Shown piece by piece: positions 16,409 to 25,074 of a stretch of 64,000 bases of DNA. The DNA is taken from contig NZ_JAPEMM010000002.1 in the NCBI RefSeq assembly GCF_026342735.1, forward strand, positions 248,001 through 312,000, read 5' to 3'. The notes beneath the pieces were generated by a model, which had not been told where the DNA came from, ran no database searches, and worked only from the letters and a program-made list of their open reading frames with translations. Source of the DNA: Streptomyces sp. NBC_00193 (GTDB lineage: Bacteria; Actinomycetota; Actinomycetes; Streptomycetales; Streptomycetaceae). How positions within the stretch are numbered: the stretch's first letter is position 1; each line of letters begins with the position of its first letter. A program made the translations under genes and the position numbers.

Positions 16409-19075
16409 CTACCGGGGTCCCGCAGCCGGTCCTTCCGCGTTGCGCCGGAGGGCGTCGCGGAGGCGGGAGGCCTGGGTGACCAGGCGGGAGCGGCCGGGGC
16501 GGGAGGCGGTCTCGGCGAGGCCCGCGGGCTCGGGCGATGCCGCTCCCGACTGCTCCACGCAGTCGGCTGCCGTCGAGAGGAGGTCCCCGGCGCCCCTCGG
16601 GTCGGCCGAGCCGGTGAGCAGCACGGGGAGTACGGCGGCCAGGACGGCCCAGGTGGTCGTGCAGGCTCCGGTGGCGGCGGCGGTGCGCAGCGAGTCGGCG
16701 AGCCGGTTGGGTTTGACCGTGCCCAGGTTCAGGAGTTCGCCCAGGTCACTGCCCAGGCGGCCTGCGTCCAGTTCCTCCCGGGCCGCGAGGGTGAGCAGCG
16801 CGTCCACGGCCCGGAGCCGGTCCTCCGGGTGGCGGGCGCCGAGGCCGGTGGCCACGGCGAGGTGCAGGGCCGGCCCGGCGGCGGGTCCGCCGGCCGCGGC
16901 GAGCTCCGGGAGCGCGGCCAGGCCACCGCGCCCTTCGTGGACGGCGCAGGCCGTGACCTCGGGGAGCCACCAGGCGGCCAGGGTCTCCCGGTCCTCGGGC
17001 CAGGCCGCGATCAGCAGGGCGTCGGCGTCCTCTCCACCGTCCCAGCAGCGGTCGGTGGCCTTGCGGGCCTGCGCCAGTTCGTGGAACGCGGCCGGGAACT
17101 CCCGCAGCAGCGTCGTCCGTTCCGCCGTGTCGAGCACGAGGTGCGCGGGGGTTTCGCCATACGCGTACGGCACGGCCGACGCGGTGCGGCGGGTGAGGGC
17201 CGCGGGCTCGCCTGCCTCTCCGAGCCAGGCCGCCAGCCTGTCTCCCTCCGGTGTGCCGAGAGCTGCTGCGGCAGGAAGGGCGGCGGGGTCACGGCGTACG
17301 CGCAGCAGGGCCTGCGCGAGGTCCACCGGGGCGGGCTGCTCGCCGAGGCCCCGGTAGGCAGCGAGGCGCTCGACGAGCACCCGGGGATCCAGGGTGCCGG
17401 TCTGCCCGGTGGGCGTGGCGAGCAGGAAGGGCAGCGGCCGGGTCCTGATGTGCCGGGCCGCCTCGACCAGTCGGGCGTGGCGGGCGACGGCGAACGCCGT
17501 GTGGTGGCAGTCGCTGCGCCAGCTCACGAGCGCCTCCGGCTGCTCCCCGGTCTGATGCGCGTCCAGGACGGCGGCGGCGACGTGCGCGAGTCCGGCCAGC
17601 TCGCCGCCGTACCGGCGGGACCGGGCGGGGTCGAGCCACCACTGGTCGGCGAGCGCCGGGCGCAGCGCTTCGGCGAGGGCAGAGCGGTCCCGGTGCGCGT
17701 GTCGGACCAGGCCGTCCAGGGCCCGCTCGAACTCCTCGACGGTCACGGTACGGGAGTTGATGACGGCCGCGACGAGTTCCACGGTCTCCGCGACCGTCCC
17801 GGGGGCCGGGGCGAGCGGGACCTCGGCCGGGGGCGGCGGAAGGATCTCCCGGTAGGGAGCGGTCTCCTCGACGGGGGCGGCCGCCTCCTGCCCGAGGAGT
17901 TCCACGGCACGGGCCCGGTGCGCCGGGCTCAGCGACCGGGCCTGCTCGGCGAGTTCGGCTCGCAGGGCGGGGTCGTCGGTGAGGTGGAGGGCGGTCAGTT
18001 TGAGCGCCCGCTCCTGGATGTCGGTGTCGGGGTGGCCGAAGGCTTCGCCGAGCACCGGAAGCAGCTCGGGGGCGGCCGTCGGGTCACGGCGCAGCTCCTT
18101 GCCGATCAGCACCAGCTGGGCGCGGACGAGCTTCTTCTCGGGGCGGAAGAGGACGGCTGCCGACATCTCGGCCAGCAGTCCGGGGGTGAGGTGGCCCGCC
18201 GCGGCGAGCCGCGCGAGTATCTGCTGGGCGTACCCGGCCACCGGGGACGGGGCGTCGGCGGTCAGCGCGATCCAGTCGGCGGTGCGCTCGCGCTCTTCTT
18301 CCTCGGTCGGCCGGAGCGCCTGCCAGATGGCCTGGTAGGGCTTCAACTGGTTGTACTTGCCTCCGCGCAGCAGGCGGGCCGTACATCCGTCGAGGAGGAC
18401 GGCACGGTCCACGATGCCGTCCGCCGCCAGGCCGGCCAGGGCTGCCGGCCAGTGGTGGGGGTCGTCCGGGTCGCAGCGCCAGCCGAGGAACCGGACCGGC
18501 TCGGCGGTCTCGAAGAGGCACGGCACGAGGGCGCCGACGTGGGGGTCGCGGCGCAGGGCGAGGGCGAGCGGGGTGCGGGAGGTGCCCACGGTCGCGGCCC
18601 AGCCTTCGACGCAGCCGTCGGTGGTGGGCATCGGGCAGCCTGCGATCCGGACGAGTTCGCTGATCAGCGGGTAGTCCTGTTCGACGGTGGAGGCCCGGGC
18701 GGCCAGCCGGTGGGCGAGGTCGCCGAGCCACCCCGCGTCCCGGTCGGCCAGGACGTCGAGCAGGACGCCGACGGGCACCTGCTGCCAGCGGCGCATGTCC
18801 CGGGCGCCGATCCATGCGGCGGCTGCTGCCGCGCCGGTGTGGCAGCCGGCTCCGGCGACCACCAGAGCCGGACTCATCAGATCCCTTTGCTGCCAGCCGT
18901 CCCAGCCCTGGGCCCGCAGTTCGGCGCGCAACTCCTTCAGACCGACGAGCAGTTCCCGGCGCTGCGTGCGGTCCAACAGCTTGAGCCGCCCGGGCAGTTC
19001 GGCGGTACGTCCCCTGCGTACCGCCGCGAGGGCGCCTTCGGTGGAAACCTGCTCGGGGGCGGAGGTGAGGTTCAT
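16409..19075 (-). CDS. large DUF6493-type protein encoded with a SWIM partner
   Basis: This 888-residue soluble protein is Leu/Ala-rich and largely helical, resembling a HEAT/ARM-like solenoid (e.g. around LRAELAEQARSLSPAHRARAVELLG). No signal peptide or catalytic motif is seen. I recognise it as the DUF6493 partner commonly encoded after a SWIM zinc-finger gene in Streptomyces. Its ATG overlaps the SWIM stop (ATGA), so translation is coupled. In other genomes this pair precedes MoxR ATPase, DUF5682 and VWA genes thought to form a chaperone-like system; here none of those follow, and a strong terminator closes the unit. Role unknown. Confidence 0.75.
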   Translation of the reverse strand: MNLTSAPEQVSTEGALAAVRRGRTAELPGRLKLLDRTQRRELLVGLKELRAELRAQGWDGWQQRDLMSPALVVAGAGCHTGAAAAAAWIGARDMRRWQQVPVGVLLDVLADRDAGWLGDLAHRLAARASTVEQDYPLISELVRIAGCPMPTTDGCVEGWAATVGTSRTPLALALRRDPHVGALVPCLFETAEPVRFLGWRCDPDDPHHWPAALAGLAADGIVDRAVLLDGCTARLLRGGKYNQLKPYQAIWQALRPTEEEERERTADWIALTADAPSPVAGYAQQILARLAAAGHLTPGLLAEMSAAVLFRPEKKLVRAQLVLIGKELRRDPTAAPELLPVLGEAFGHPDTDIQERALKLTALHLTDDPALRAELAEQARSLSPAHRARAVELLGQEAAAPVEETAPYREILPPPPAEVPLAPAPGTVAETVELVAAVINSRTVTVEEFERALDGLVRHAHRDRSALAEALRPALADQWWLDPARSRRYGGELAGLAHVAAAVLDAHQTGEQPEALVSWRSDCHHTAFAVARHARLVEAARHIRTRPLPFLLATPTGQTGTLDPRVLVERLAAYRGLGEQPAPVDLAQALLRVRRDPAALPAAAALGTPEGDRLAAWLGEAGEPAALTRRTASAVPYAYGETPAHLVLDTAERTTLLREFPAAFHELAQARKATDRCWDGGEDADALLIAAWPEDRETLAAWWLPEVTACAVHEGRGGLAALPELAAAGGPAAGPALHLAVATGLGARHPEDRLRAVDALLTLAAREELDAGRLGSDLGELLNLGTVKPNRLADSLRTAAATGACTTTWAVLAAVLPVLLTGSADPRGAGDLLSTAADCVEQSGAASPEPAGLAETASRPGRSRLVTQASRLRDALRRNAEGPAAGPR

Positions 19076-20493
19076 CGTGCGGCTCCGGTGGAAGCGGTGT
19101 CGGCGGCATGGGCGGCAGTGGCGGTGGTGGCGGATGCCCGCAAAGCCATCCGGGTGGCGAGGGCATGCTTACAAGGGCCTCGGCGGCCCCGGTGGTCGGC
19201 CCACCACTGGCAGGTGCAGCTGAGAGCGCCTCCGGACTCGCGTACTTGGTAGCGGCGTTCGCCGGAGGCCACGACGGAGGTGCCGCGGCGGTCCAGGGTG
19301 ACCGCGCCGGCCGTGAGCAGGGCCCGGGCGGCGACGAGGCGCGGGTTGTGGCGTTCGGCGCGCCGGGCGTCGTAGGGCAGCTCCCGGTGGAAGTAGGCGG
19401 CTTCGGCGATGTCGTAGCCGACCCGTCCGGCGGTGCCGAGGCGGGTGAGTGCGGCCCTGACCCGTGCGACCGGGAGGCCCGACTGGTCGGCGAGGTCGGC
19501 CGGGTCGATGCGCGGTTCCCAGGCGAGCAGGACGGAGATCAGCTCGGCGTCCTCGGCCGCCTCGTCGGTCGCGAGGGCCTCCAGGACGGCGCCTTCGCCG
19601 GAGAATCCGCGGTCCGGCTCCGGGGAGAGGGTGAGGGTGAGCCGCATGCCCGGCAGGCCGATCTCCCAGGCGGAGGCGGTGGGGTTGGCTCCGTCCGCCG
19701 CAGGACCGTGGACGCGCAGGCCGGTGGCCTGTCGCAGTACCCGCTGGAGGGCGGCGAGGCGCTCGGGGCCGGGCAGGCAGACCGCGCCGGGGACGGGCCG
19801 GGTGGTGGGGCGCAGGGTGCGGCCCGCGGGGACCACCCAGAGCGGGCCGCCCGCGGCTCCGCCTCCCCCCGCGGTGCGCGGGAGGGAGCGCAGGAATCGG
19901 GCGGTCTCGACGGGTCCCAGTTCGGCGCGCAGGTCGAACCCGGTGGTGATGGCCTGGGACTCGGCGAAGCCGCGCAGCCAGCGGTCGGGCAGCGGCACCT
20001 TCTTCTCGACGACCGCGCCGTCCAGGGTGGTGACGGCCATCTCGTCGGGGCCGACCCGCAGGTGCAGCGGGTCGTCTCCGGTGAGCCGGGACAGCGCCTC
20101 GCGCAGCGGGTTGTTGACGTCGACGTTGGTGGTGCCGTGGCCGGTGTCGGCGCCGCGCAGCCCCTCGGGCAGCACGTCGAGCCGGGCGTACACACCACAG
20201 CAGCCGGAGAAGGATTCGAAGCGCAACCGGTCGCCGTTGCCGGTGACCACCGGGTCGAGCGAGGCGCGCAGGGTGCGGCGGAAGTAGCGGGCCGCGGCCA
20301 CGTCCGCGACGGCGAGCAGCGCGCGGGCGGCCGCCTGAGGGGCACTCAGGAACCCGGCGAAGAACTGCGGGTGGGCCTCGGCCCCGGCCGGGGTCAGACC
20401 GCCCGCGGTCTCCAGGCCGAGGGTCCGGCCCTCCCCGGCGGAGGTCAGCGAGGAGGGGCGCGCGTAGGCGAAAGTGTGTGCGGTTCGCGTCAT
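19072..20493 (-). CDS. SWIM zinc-finger protein
   Basis: This 473-residue protein ends in a SWIM finger CxC-x12-CxH (C426, C428, C441, H443 in LSCTCQWWADHRG, then GPCKHALA), expected to bind zinc and DNA or protein. The upstream 400 residues are not recognised in detail. They contain a winged-helix-like stretch (ADLADQSGLPVARVRAALTRLGTAGRVGYDIAEA, about 345-380), which would suit a DNA-binding adaptor. ATG 20493 is chosen because upstream in-frame sequence looks non-coding. The stop overlaps the next gene by four bases, so SWIM and DUF6493 are probably made in equal amounts as a complex. Confidence 0.85.
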   Translation of the reverse strand: MTRTAHTFAYARPSSLTSAGEGRTLGLETAGGLTPAGAEAHPQFFAGFLSAPQAAARALLAVADVAAARYFRRTLRASLDPVVTGNGDRLRFESFSGCCGVYARLDVLPEGLRGADTGHGTTNVDVNNPLREALSRLTGDDPLHLRVGPDEMAVTTLDGAVVEKKVPLPDRWLRGFAESQAITTGFDLRAELGPVETARFLRSLPRTAGGGGAAGGPLWVVPAGRTLRPTTRPVPGAVCLPGPERLAALQRVLRQATGLRVHGPAADGANPTASAWEIGLPGMRLTLTLSPEPDRGFSGEGAVLEALATDEAAEDAELISVLLAWEPRIDPADLADQSGLPVARVRAALTRLGTAGRVGYDIAEAAYFHRELPYDARRAERHNPRLVAARALLTAGAVTLDRRGTSVVASGERRYQVRESGGALSCTCQWWADHRGRRGPCKHALATRMALRASATTATAAHAADTASTGAAR

Positions 20494-20569
20494 GAACGGG
20501 ACGTTAGGCGGGGCCACTGACAACGCCGCCGAGGCAGTGGACAACTCCGGAGGGAGCCGCCTTGCCCGC

Positions 20570-21031
20570 CTATACGGGCTCCTCGTACAGCTCGATCTCG
20601 GAGGGCCCGCGATCGCGGAGCAGTCCGAGACGCTTCTCCATGGCGGCGAACCACTGGTCGAGGTCCGCGTCGGTGTCGTGGAAGTACCAGGAGTCGAAGC
20701 TTCCCGCGGCATCCAGGGCGGGTTCGGGCTCGTAGCGCAGTTCGCAGTGGACCTGCACGTAGTGGTCGTGCTCGCCGTCGTCGTCGTTGACGCCGAACTG
20801 CCGGGTGAGGTCCAGCGTGAACATCGGTCGCCCGGTGAAGGCGTACGTACCGTACTGGACGAGCAGGCCGTCGGACTCGGGGGACGGCTCCGCGCCGAAG
20901 CGGTGCTGCGCGAAGCGCACCCAGGCCAGCCATGCGGCTCGAGTGGTCAGCTCGGTCGTGGCCGAACGGCCCACGGCGAGCTCGGCACGCAGCAAGGCGA
21001 GGGCTTCTTCTTTCCGTTGTTTCCTGTGCAC
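20570..21031 (-). CDS. conserved hypothetical acidic protein
   Basis: This protein of 153 residues starts at GTG 21031, preceded by AGGAGAG at good spacing; an upstream GTG at 21085 lacks a site. The N-terminal 40 residues are basic and helical (HRKQRKEEALALLRAEL). The rest is acidic and beta-rich (QVHCELRYEPEP, then SFDSWYFHDTDADLDQWFAAMEKR). It has no signal, membrane segment or known catalytic motif. I do not recognise the family. Confidence 0.7.
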   Translation of the reverse strand: MHRKQRKEEALALLRAELAVGRSATTELTTRAAWLAWVRFAQHRFGAEPSPESDGLLVQYGTYAFTGRPMFTLDLTRQFGVNDDDGEHDHYVQVHCELRYEPEPALDAAGSFDSWYFHDTDADLDQWFAAMEKRLGLLRDRGPSEIELYEEPV

Positions 21032-21207
21032 GCCGGCTCTCCTCGCATCGTGAACCAGCACCTTAGCGGCGTGGAGACGGCTCACGTCCTGCTCTGGTCA
21101 CGGAGGCGTCCGCCGAAGGGCGGGCGGCTCGAGAACTCGTTTGGCGGGCCGCGGCGACCGCTGATACTTTCCCGGAGGCCGTGCAAGAGAACGAGGAGGT
21201 GGTACCC

Positions 21208-21261
21208 GTGAACGCTGTATCGACATGGGTGCTCCCCTCCGGGGTCACGGTCGGACGCTAG
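21208..21261 (+). CDS. possible 17-residue peptide / leader ORF
   Basis: GTG 21208 has a near-perfect ribosome site (GAGGAGGT, seven bases away) and opens a short frame encoding NAVSTWVLPSGVTVGR before TAG. An in-frame GTG at 21181 would give 26 residues. It ends 44 bases before the hydrolase gene on the same strand, so it could be a leader peptide, the remnant of a longer gene, or chance. Only the ribosome site argues for translation. Confidence 0.3.
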   Translation: MNAVSTWVLPSGVTVGR

Positions 21262-21305
21262 GTCGTCCGGGAGCGCCTCTCCGAGCACTCCCGAAAGGCA
21301 CGACC

Positions 21306-22028
21306 ATGGAATTCACTTCTGCGCAGCGTCTCGACGACGGCGTGATCGAGCGCGAGTTCACACTCGGCGAGATCCCCGGCACCCTGTGGACGCCCGAATC
21401 CGCCGTACCTCTCCCGCTGATCCTGATGGCCCACAACAACGGCCTGCCCAGGAACCAATCCCGGCTGGTGGCCCGGGCCCGGCACTCCGCGGCGGCCGGC
21501 TACGCGGTGGCCACCATCGACGCCGCCGGGTGCGGTGGCCGGCCCCGTTCCGCCGCCGACGAGCAGGCGCGCGGCGAACTCCGCCGGGCGATGCAGGCCG
21601 GCGAGCCGGTCGAGGAGATCTTCGAGTCCCTGGTCGGCTCGCTGGTCGAGAAGGCGGTCCCGGAATGGCGGACCACCCTGGACGCCCTCCTTGCGCTGCC
21701 CGGAATCGGCGGCCCGGTCGGGTACTCGGGTTGGATGGCCCTGGGCATCCGCCTGACGGCGGTCGAGCCGCGCATCTCCGCCGCCGGCTTCTTCGCCGGG
21801 GGTTTCGTGCCCCGCGCCCAGCACGAGGAGGCCCGGCAGGTCACCGTTCCGCTGCTCTTGCTGCTGCAGTGGGACGACGAGGGGAACCCCCGGCAGCGGG
21901 CCCTGGACTTGTTCGACGCCTTCGGCAGCAAGGAGAAGACGCTGCACGCCAATCCGGGCGGGCACACCGGTACCCCGTGGTTCGAGGTGGAGGACGGCAG
22001 CCGGTTCTTCGACCGGCACCTGAAGTAG
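21306..22028 (+). CDS. alpha/beta hydrolase (dienelactone-hydrolase-like)
   Basis: This 240-residue cytoplasmic protein has an alpha/beta-hydrolase core: LPLILMAHNNG (oxyanion region), nucleophile elbow GYSGW, VPLLLLLQWDDEG carrying the acidic residue, and NPGGHTGTPWFE with the final His. Each of the Ser/Asp/His positions is present. The start at ATG 21306 follows GAAAGG; a longer upstream frame is Arg/Pro-rich and unlikely. The natural substrate is unknown; family members act on esters or lactones. It converges with the next gene over 47 bases. Confidence 0.82.
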   Translation: MEFTSAQRLDDGVIEREFTLGEIPGTLWTPESAVPLPLILMAHNNGLPRNQSRLVARARHSAAAGYAVATIDAAGCGGRPRSAADEQARGELRRAMQAGEPVEEIFESLVGSLVEKAVPEWRTTLDALLALPGIGGPVGYSGWMALGIRLTAVEPRISAAGFFAGGFVPRAQHEEARQVTVPLLLLLQWDDEGNPRQRALDLFDAFGSKEKTLHANPGGHTGTPWFEVEDGSRFFDRHLK

Positions 22029-22075
22029 CACCAGGCCGTAAGAGGGGAAGCGCCCCCTGCCCTCCTGTCCCCGCC

Positions 22076-22714
22076 CTATTCGGTGACGGTGTCGTCGCAC
22101 AGCGGCTTCGGGGGCGCCTTCTCGATCACGTCCCGCCAGTAGTCGGCCTCCCCGGCCGCACCACGGCGTGCGGGCTGGATCAGCGTGGCGAACGTCGTCG
22201 TCCCCGGATGTGCCTCCAGGTCTCCGGGGCCGATCGCGACCACGTACGGCTGCCCCGGCTCCATGATCACCTCTCGGCTCGAGGTGCCCGTCGTGAACGA
22301 GCCGGGCGCACCGCCGGGTTCCACCCGCTGCGAGACGCCGATGGCCGGGGCGAACTTCCCCTTCATCGCCTCCACGATCCGTACCGGCGTCGTGACCAGC
22401 TGGGGATTCTCGGCGCCGACGGCCTTCGGGTCGTGCGCGGCCTCGCCGGTGGCCTCGACCACGGCGATGCCCTGGGCGTAGCTCGCCACCTCTGAATCCG
22501 TGCCCTCGGCGAGCGCCCCGCACAAGCTCTCCGTGTACACCTCCCCGCTGTTCGCCCAGACGTACCAACCGCCGGTTCCGAGGAGCAGGGCGGCCACGGT
22601 CCCGCCCATCGCCCACGTCTTCATGCTCGCGGCCCTGCTCTTGGTCTCGGTCCCGGCCTGGGTCTTGGTCTCGGCCGCGGTCTCGGTCCCGGTCTTCGTT
22701 TCGGTCTTGGCCAT
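22076..22714 (-). CDS. membrane-anchored hypothetical protein with Thr/Lys/Glu-rich cytoplasmic tail
   Basis: This 212-residue protein has a low-complexity N-terminal tail rich in T, E, K and Q (residues 1-30), a single membrane helix (about 32-52, WAMGGTVAALLLGTGGWYVWA), and an extracellular domain with two cysteines (ESLCGAL and PLCDDT). It follows the matrixin-like protease gene with two bases between stop and start, so they are an operon. The outer domain (VVEATGEAAHDPKAVG, then TPVRIVEAMKGKF) resembles small surface proteins of unknown function. It may anchor or partner the protease. Confidence 0.75.
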   Translation of the reverse strand: MAKTETKTGTETAAETKTQAGTETKSRAASMKTWAMGGTVAALLLGTGGWYVWANSGEVYTESLCGALAEGTDSEVASYAQGIAVVEATGEAAHDPKAVGAENPQLVTTPVRIVEAMKGKFAPAIGVSQRVEPGGAPGSFTTGTSSREVIMEPGQPYVVAIGPGDLEAHPGTTTFATLIQPARRGAAGEADYWRDVIEKAPPKPLCDDTVTE

Positions 22715-22716
22715 GG

Positions 22717-23271
22717 TCAGCCCCACAGTTTCGAGTAGTTGGCCCTGTCGACGTCCTGCGGGAGGTCGAAGTACGCGTGGGCGCCCGGCCACATCAGGGA
22801 CCGCACGTAGCCCGGCCCGCCCGCGTCGGACTTGTGGCACAGGCCCAGGGCGTGGCCCAGCTCGTGCGCTGCGATCTGGCGGCGCTTGGTCCGGTCGGCG
22901 TTCTTCATCGCCGCCGTGTTGAAGCGGATGTAGTCGGTCTGCCCGGGGCCTCCCCGGTAGGTCCATTTCGCGGCGGCGGTGTCCTTGGGGTCGTTGTAGT
23001 CCACGAACTCCAAGTCGTTGACGGTGCTCGCCGAGTCCGGGGCCAGCTCGATCTTGTGGCCCGCGTACTGCCAGGCCTTGAGCGCATGCTTGTACGCGTC
23101 GGCGTAGGCCGTGGTCGCCGTCCATCTGATCTCGCCGTCGTCCACCGAGCTGTACGACCGCGACTCGGACTCGCCCTTGACGCACGGCGCGGCGGCGACG
23201 GCTGCCGCTGGGGGCGGGGCGGTCAGGAGCAGGGCGGCAGCCGCCGATAAGGCCGCGAACAGTCGCTTCAT
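22717..23271 (-). CDS. secreted matrixin-like zinc metalloprotease (metzincin)
   Basis: This 184-residue exported protein has a signal peptide of about 32 residues (MKRLFAALSAAAALLLTA core, Ala-rich cleavage). The full metzincin zinc motif HELGHALGLCH is present, and a Met-turn candidate follows in YVRSLMWPGA. Length and motif fit a minimal matrixin (M10-like) domain rather than snapalysin, where the third zinc ligand is Asp. ATG 23271 is used; a nine-residue upstream extension lacks any signal character. The downstream gene encodes a membrane-anchored protein and is in the same operon. Confidence 0.85.
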   Translation of the reverse strand: MKRLFAALSAAAALLLTAPPPAAAVAAAPCVKGESESRSYSSVDDGEIRWTATTAYADAYKHALKAWQYAGHKIELAPDSASTVNDLEFVDYNDPKDTAAAKWTYRGGPGQTDYIRFNTAAMKNADRTKRRQIAAHELGHALGLCHKSDAGGPGYVRSLMWPGAHAYFDLPQDVDRANYSKLWG

Positions 23272-23469
23272 CCCGTTTACGGTAGGGCCCCGCACGGCGG
23301 GGCCGATCGTTTCCTCTCCCCCGCACGGGGATGTTCCCCCACCCCCGGAACGGCAACGCCCGAACGCGTTCGAGGGGACGCCTGTTGGTGCGTACGACCG
23401 TCCGAATCGGTGCGGCGGGCAGGGGTGTCTTTCGGATCAGGCCGGCGTCTGTGCTCGGTGTGGTGCACG

Positions 23470-24300
23470 CCGCCGGGGTCTTCGTCGTGCCAGGTGCCGA
23501 GTGCGGTGCGGACGGGTTCCCAGGTGGGGACGCGGTGGTCCCGTACCGCACGGTCCGCGTCCTCGGCCGACTGCTGCAATGCGGTGGCCAGGGTGGCCGC
23601 CGAGGGCAGGAGGGGGCTGCCGGGGGCATGGTGACGTGGGCGAACCCGGCGAGGGCCTGTTCGGATCCGGCCTCCGTGGTGCGGGAGAGGCCGCGTTGGC
23701 GTACGGGTTCCTTCTCGGCCAGGGCCACGGCGTTGCGCCAGGCGAGGACGGAGGCACGGGCGGGCAGGACGGCTTCGCGGCTGTCGCGGGCGCTCTGCAG
23801 GGTGGGCTCGGCGTAGTGGCGCACGACGGTGGCGGCGTAGACGAGGTCCGTCTTGATCCAGTCGGCGAGCCGGGTGCGCAGTCGGGGCGTCTCCCAAACA
23901 GCAGGATCAGGCCGCCGAAGATCACGGAGAGGGTCCCGGACGCGAGGGGTCCGGGGTGGGCGAGCTGCACGATGGTGCCGGCGATGATCAGGCCGAAGAC
24001 GGTGCCGCCGAGGCGGGCCGCGGCGCGGCCGTAGGTGCGGGAGAAGCCCGGGCGCAGGATCAGGACGGCGCCCAGCGGGACCCGGTAGCCGCGTCCGAAG
24101 GGCAGGGCGCGGCCGATGAGGCCCAGCAGGGAGCCGTAGGCGGCGCTCGCGGCCGCGGTACCGCCGAACAGTCACAGCGCGACGGAACCCGACAGTGCCA
24201 GGCCCGCCGTCGCGCGCAGGGTGAGCAGCGGTTCGAGCCTGGTCCGCTCGATGCGCAGGCCGGCCCGAGCGGTGTCCTTCAGCGTGCTCGTCCAGCCCAT
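23470..24300 (-). pseudogene. degraded FUSC-family membrane protein
   Basis: Three reading frames together spell a FUSC-type (aromatic-acid-exporter-like) protein. The first frame begins at ATG 24300 (MGWTSTLKDTARAGL) but hits TGA at 24172-24174 after 42 codons. The same frame then resumes with LPFGRGYRVPLGAVLILRPG and TIVQLAHPGPLASG. Near 23895 similarity moves to a second frame (WETPRLRTRLADWIKTDL). Near 23630 it moves to a third (LATALQQSAEDADRAVRDHR). Between the first two segments about 60 residues of the family's membrane block appear missing. A functional product is very unlikely unless sequence errors explain all lesions. Confidence 0.75.
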
Positions 24301-24411
24301 GGGGCGAGATCACGTCGCGAACCCGGCGATATCGCGGACTGCCGCGATCCCCCTCGGCGCGCAGCAGGGTGCGGCGCTCGCGCCGGGTGAGGGGGACGCC
24401 GCCTGGCGCCG

Positions 24412-25074
24412 TCAGGCCCTGGGACGGCCTGCCGCCAGGGCGTCCTTGACCTCGCGCGCCACGCGGGCCGCGTCGTCCGGGTTGTGCACCACGTCCGTGT
24501 GGTTCATGTCGATGACGAGGACCTCGCTGGCCGAGTAGTGCTTGTTCACCCAGTCGTCATAGCCGGCCCACAGCGTCCGGTAGTACTCGACGAGGCTCTC
24601 GTCCTGCTCGAAATCACGACCCCGCAGCCCGATGCGGTGCAGCACCGTCTCGAAGTCCGCCTTGAGGTAGACCATGAGATCGGGCGCCTTGCGGTACGGC
24701 AGGCCGTCGATCTCGCGCATCATCTCGCCCAGCAGTCCCTCGTAGACCTGCATCTCGAGGGAGCTGATCCGGCCCAGGTCGTGATTGACCTTGGCGAAGT
24801 ACCAGTCCTCGTAGATCGACCGGTCCAGGACGTTGTCGCCCTGCTTGTACGCCTCCTTGATCGCGGCGAAGCGCGTCTGCAGGAAGTACAGCTGGAGGAG
24901 GAAGGGGTAGCGCTTCGCCTCGATCTCCTCGGGGCTCGCCGTGTAGAAGAGCGGGAGGATCGGATTGTCTTCCACGCTCTCGTAGAAGACTTCGCTGCCC
25001 AGCTCCTTGGCGAGCAGCTCGGCCACGCTCGTCTTGCCGATTCCGATCATGCCTCCGACGCAGATCACTGGCAT
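24412..25074 (-). CDS. deoxynucleoside kinase (dNK/dGK-type)
   Basis: This 220-residue kinase phosphorylates a deoxynucleoside to the monophosphate in nucleotide salvage. P-loop GGMIGIGKTS sits at residues 7-16, the base/sugar-binding DRSIYED at 84-90 (family [D/E]RS motif), YPFLLQLYFLQTRF supplies the substrate-cavity Tyr/Gln/Arg pattern, and the lid region includes LRGRDFEQDE. Length is typical. The ATG at 25074 has GAGGAA upstream. It stands alone between the broken FUSC gene and a long regulatory gap. Which base it prefers (dA, dG or broader) cannot be read from sequence. Confidence 0.9.
   Translation of the reverse strand: MPVICVGGMIGIGKTSVAELLAKELGSEVFYESVEDNPILPLFYTASPEEIEAKRYPFLLQLYFLQTRFAAIKEAYKQGDNVLDRSIYEDWYFAKVNHDLGRISSLEMQVYEGLLGEMMREIDGLPYRKAPDLMVYLKADFETVLHRIGLRGRDFEQDESLVEYYRTLWAGYDDWVNKHYSASEVLVIDMNHTDVVHNPDDAARVAREVKDALAAGRPRA

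Noticed and set aside
16370..19252. A 960-codon open frame on the plus strand opposite the DUF6493 gene
   Set aside because: It is Gly/Arg/Gln-rich low-complexity sequence, with no motif and no ribosome site; long antisense frames are a by-product of GC3 bias. The minus-strand gene has coherent sequence and a coupled start.
22717..23271. Snapalysin (M7) identity
   Set aside because: Snapalysins have Asp as third zinc ligand; here the motif ends in His (GLCH).
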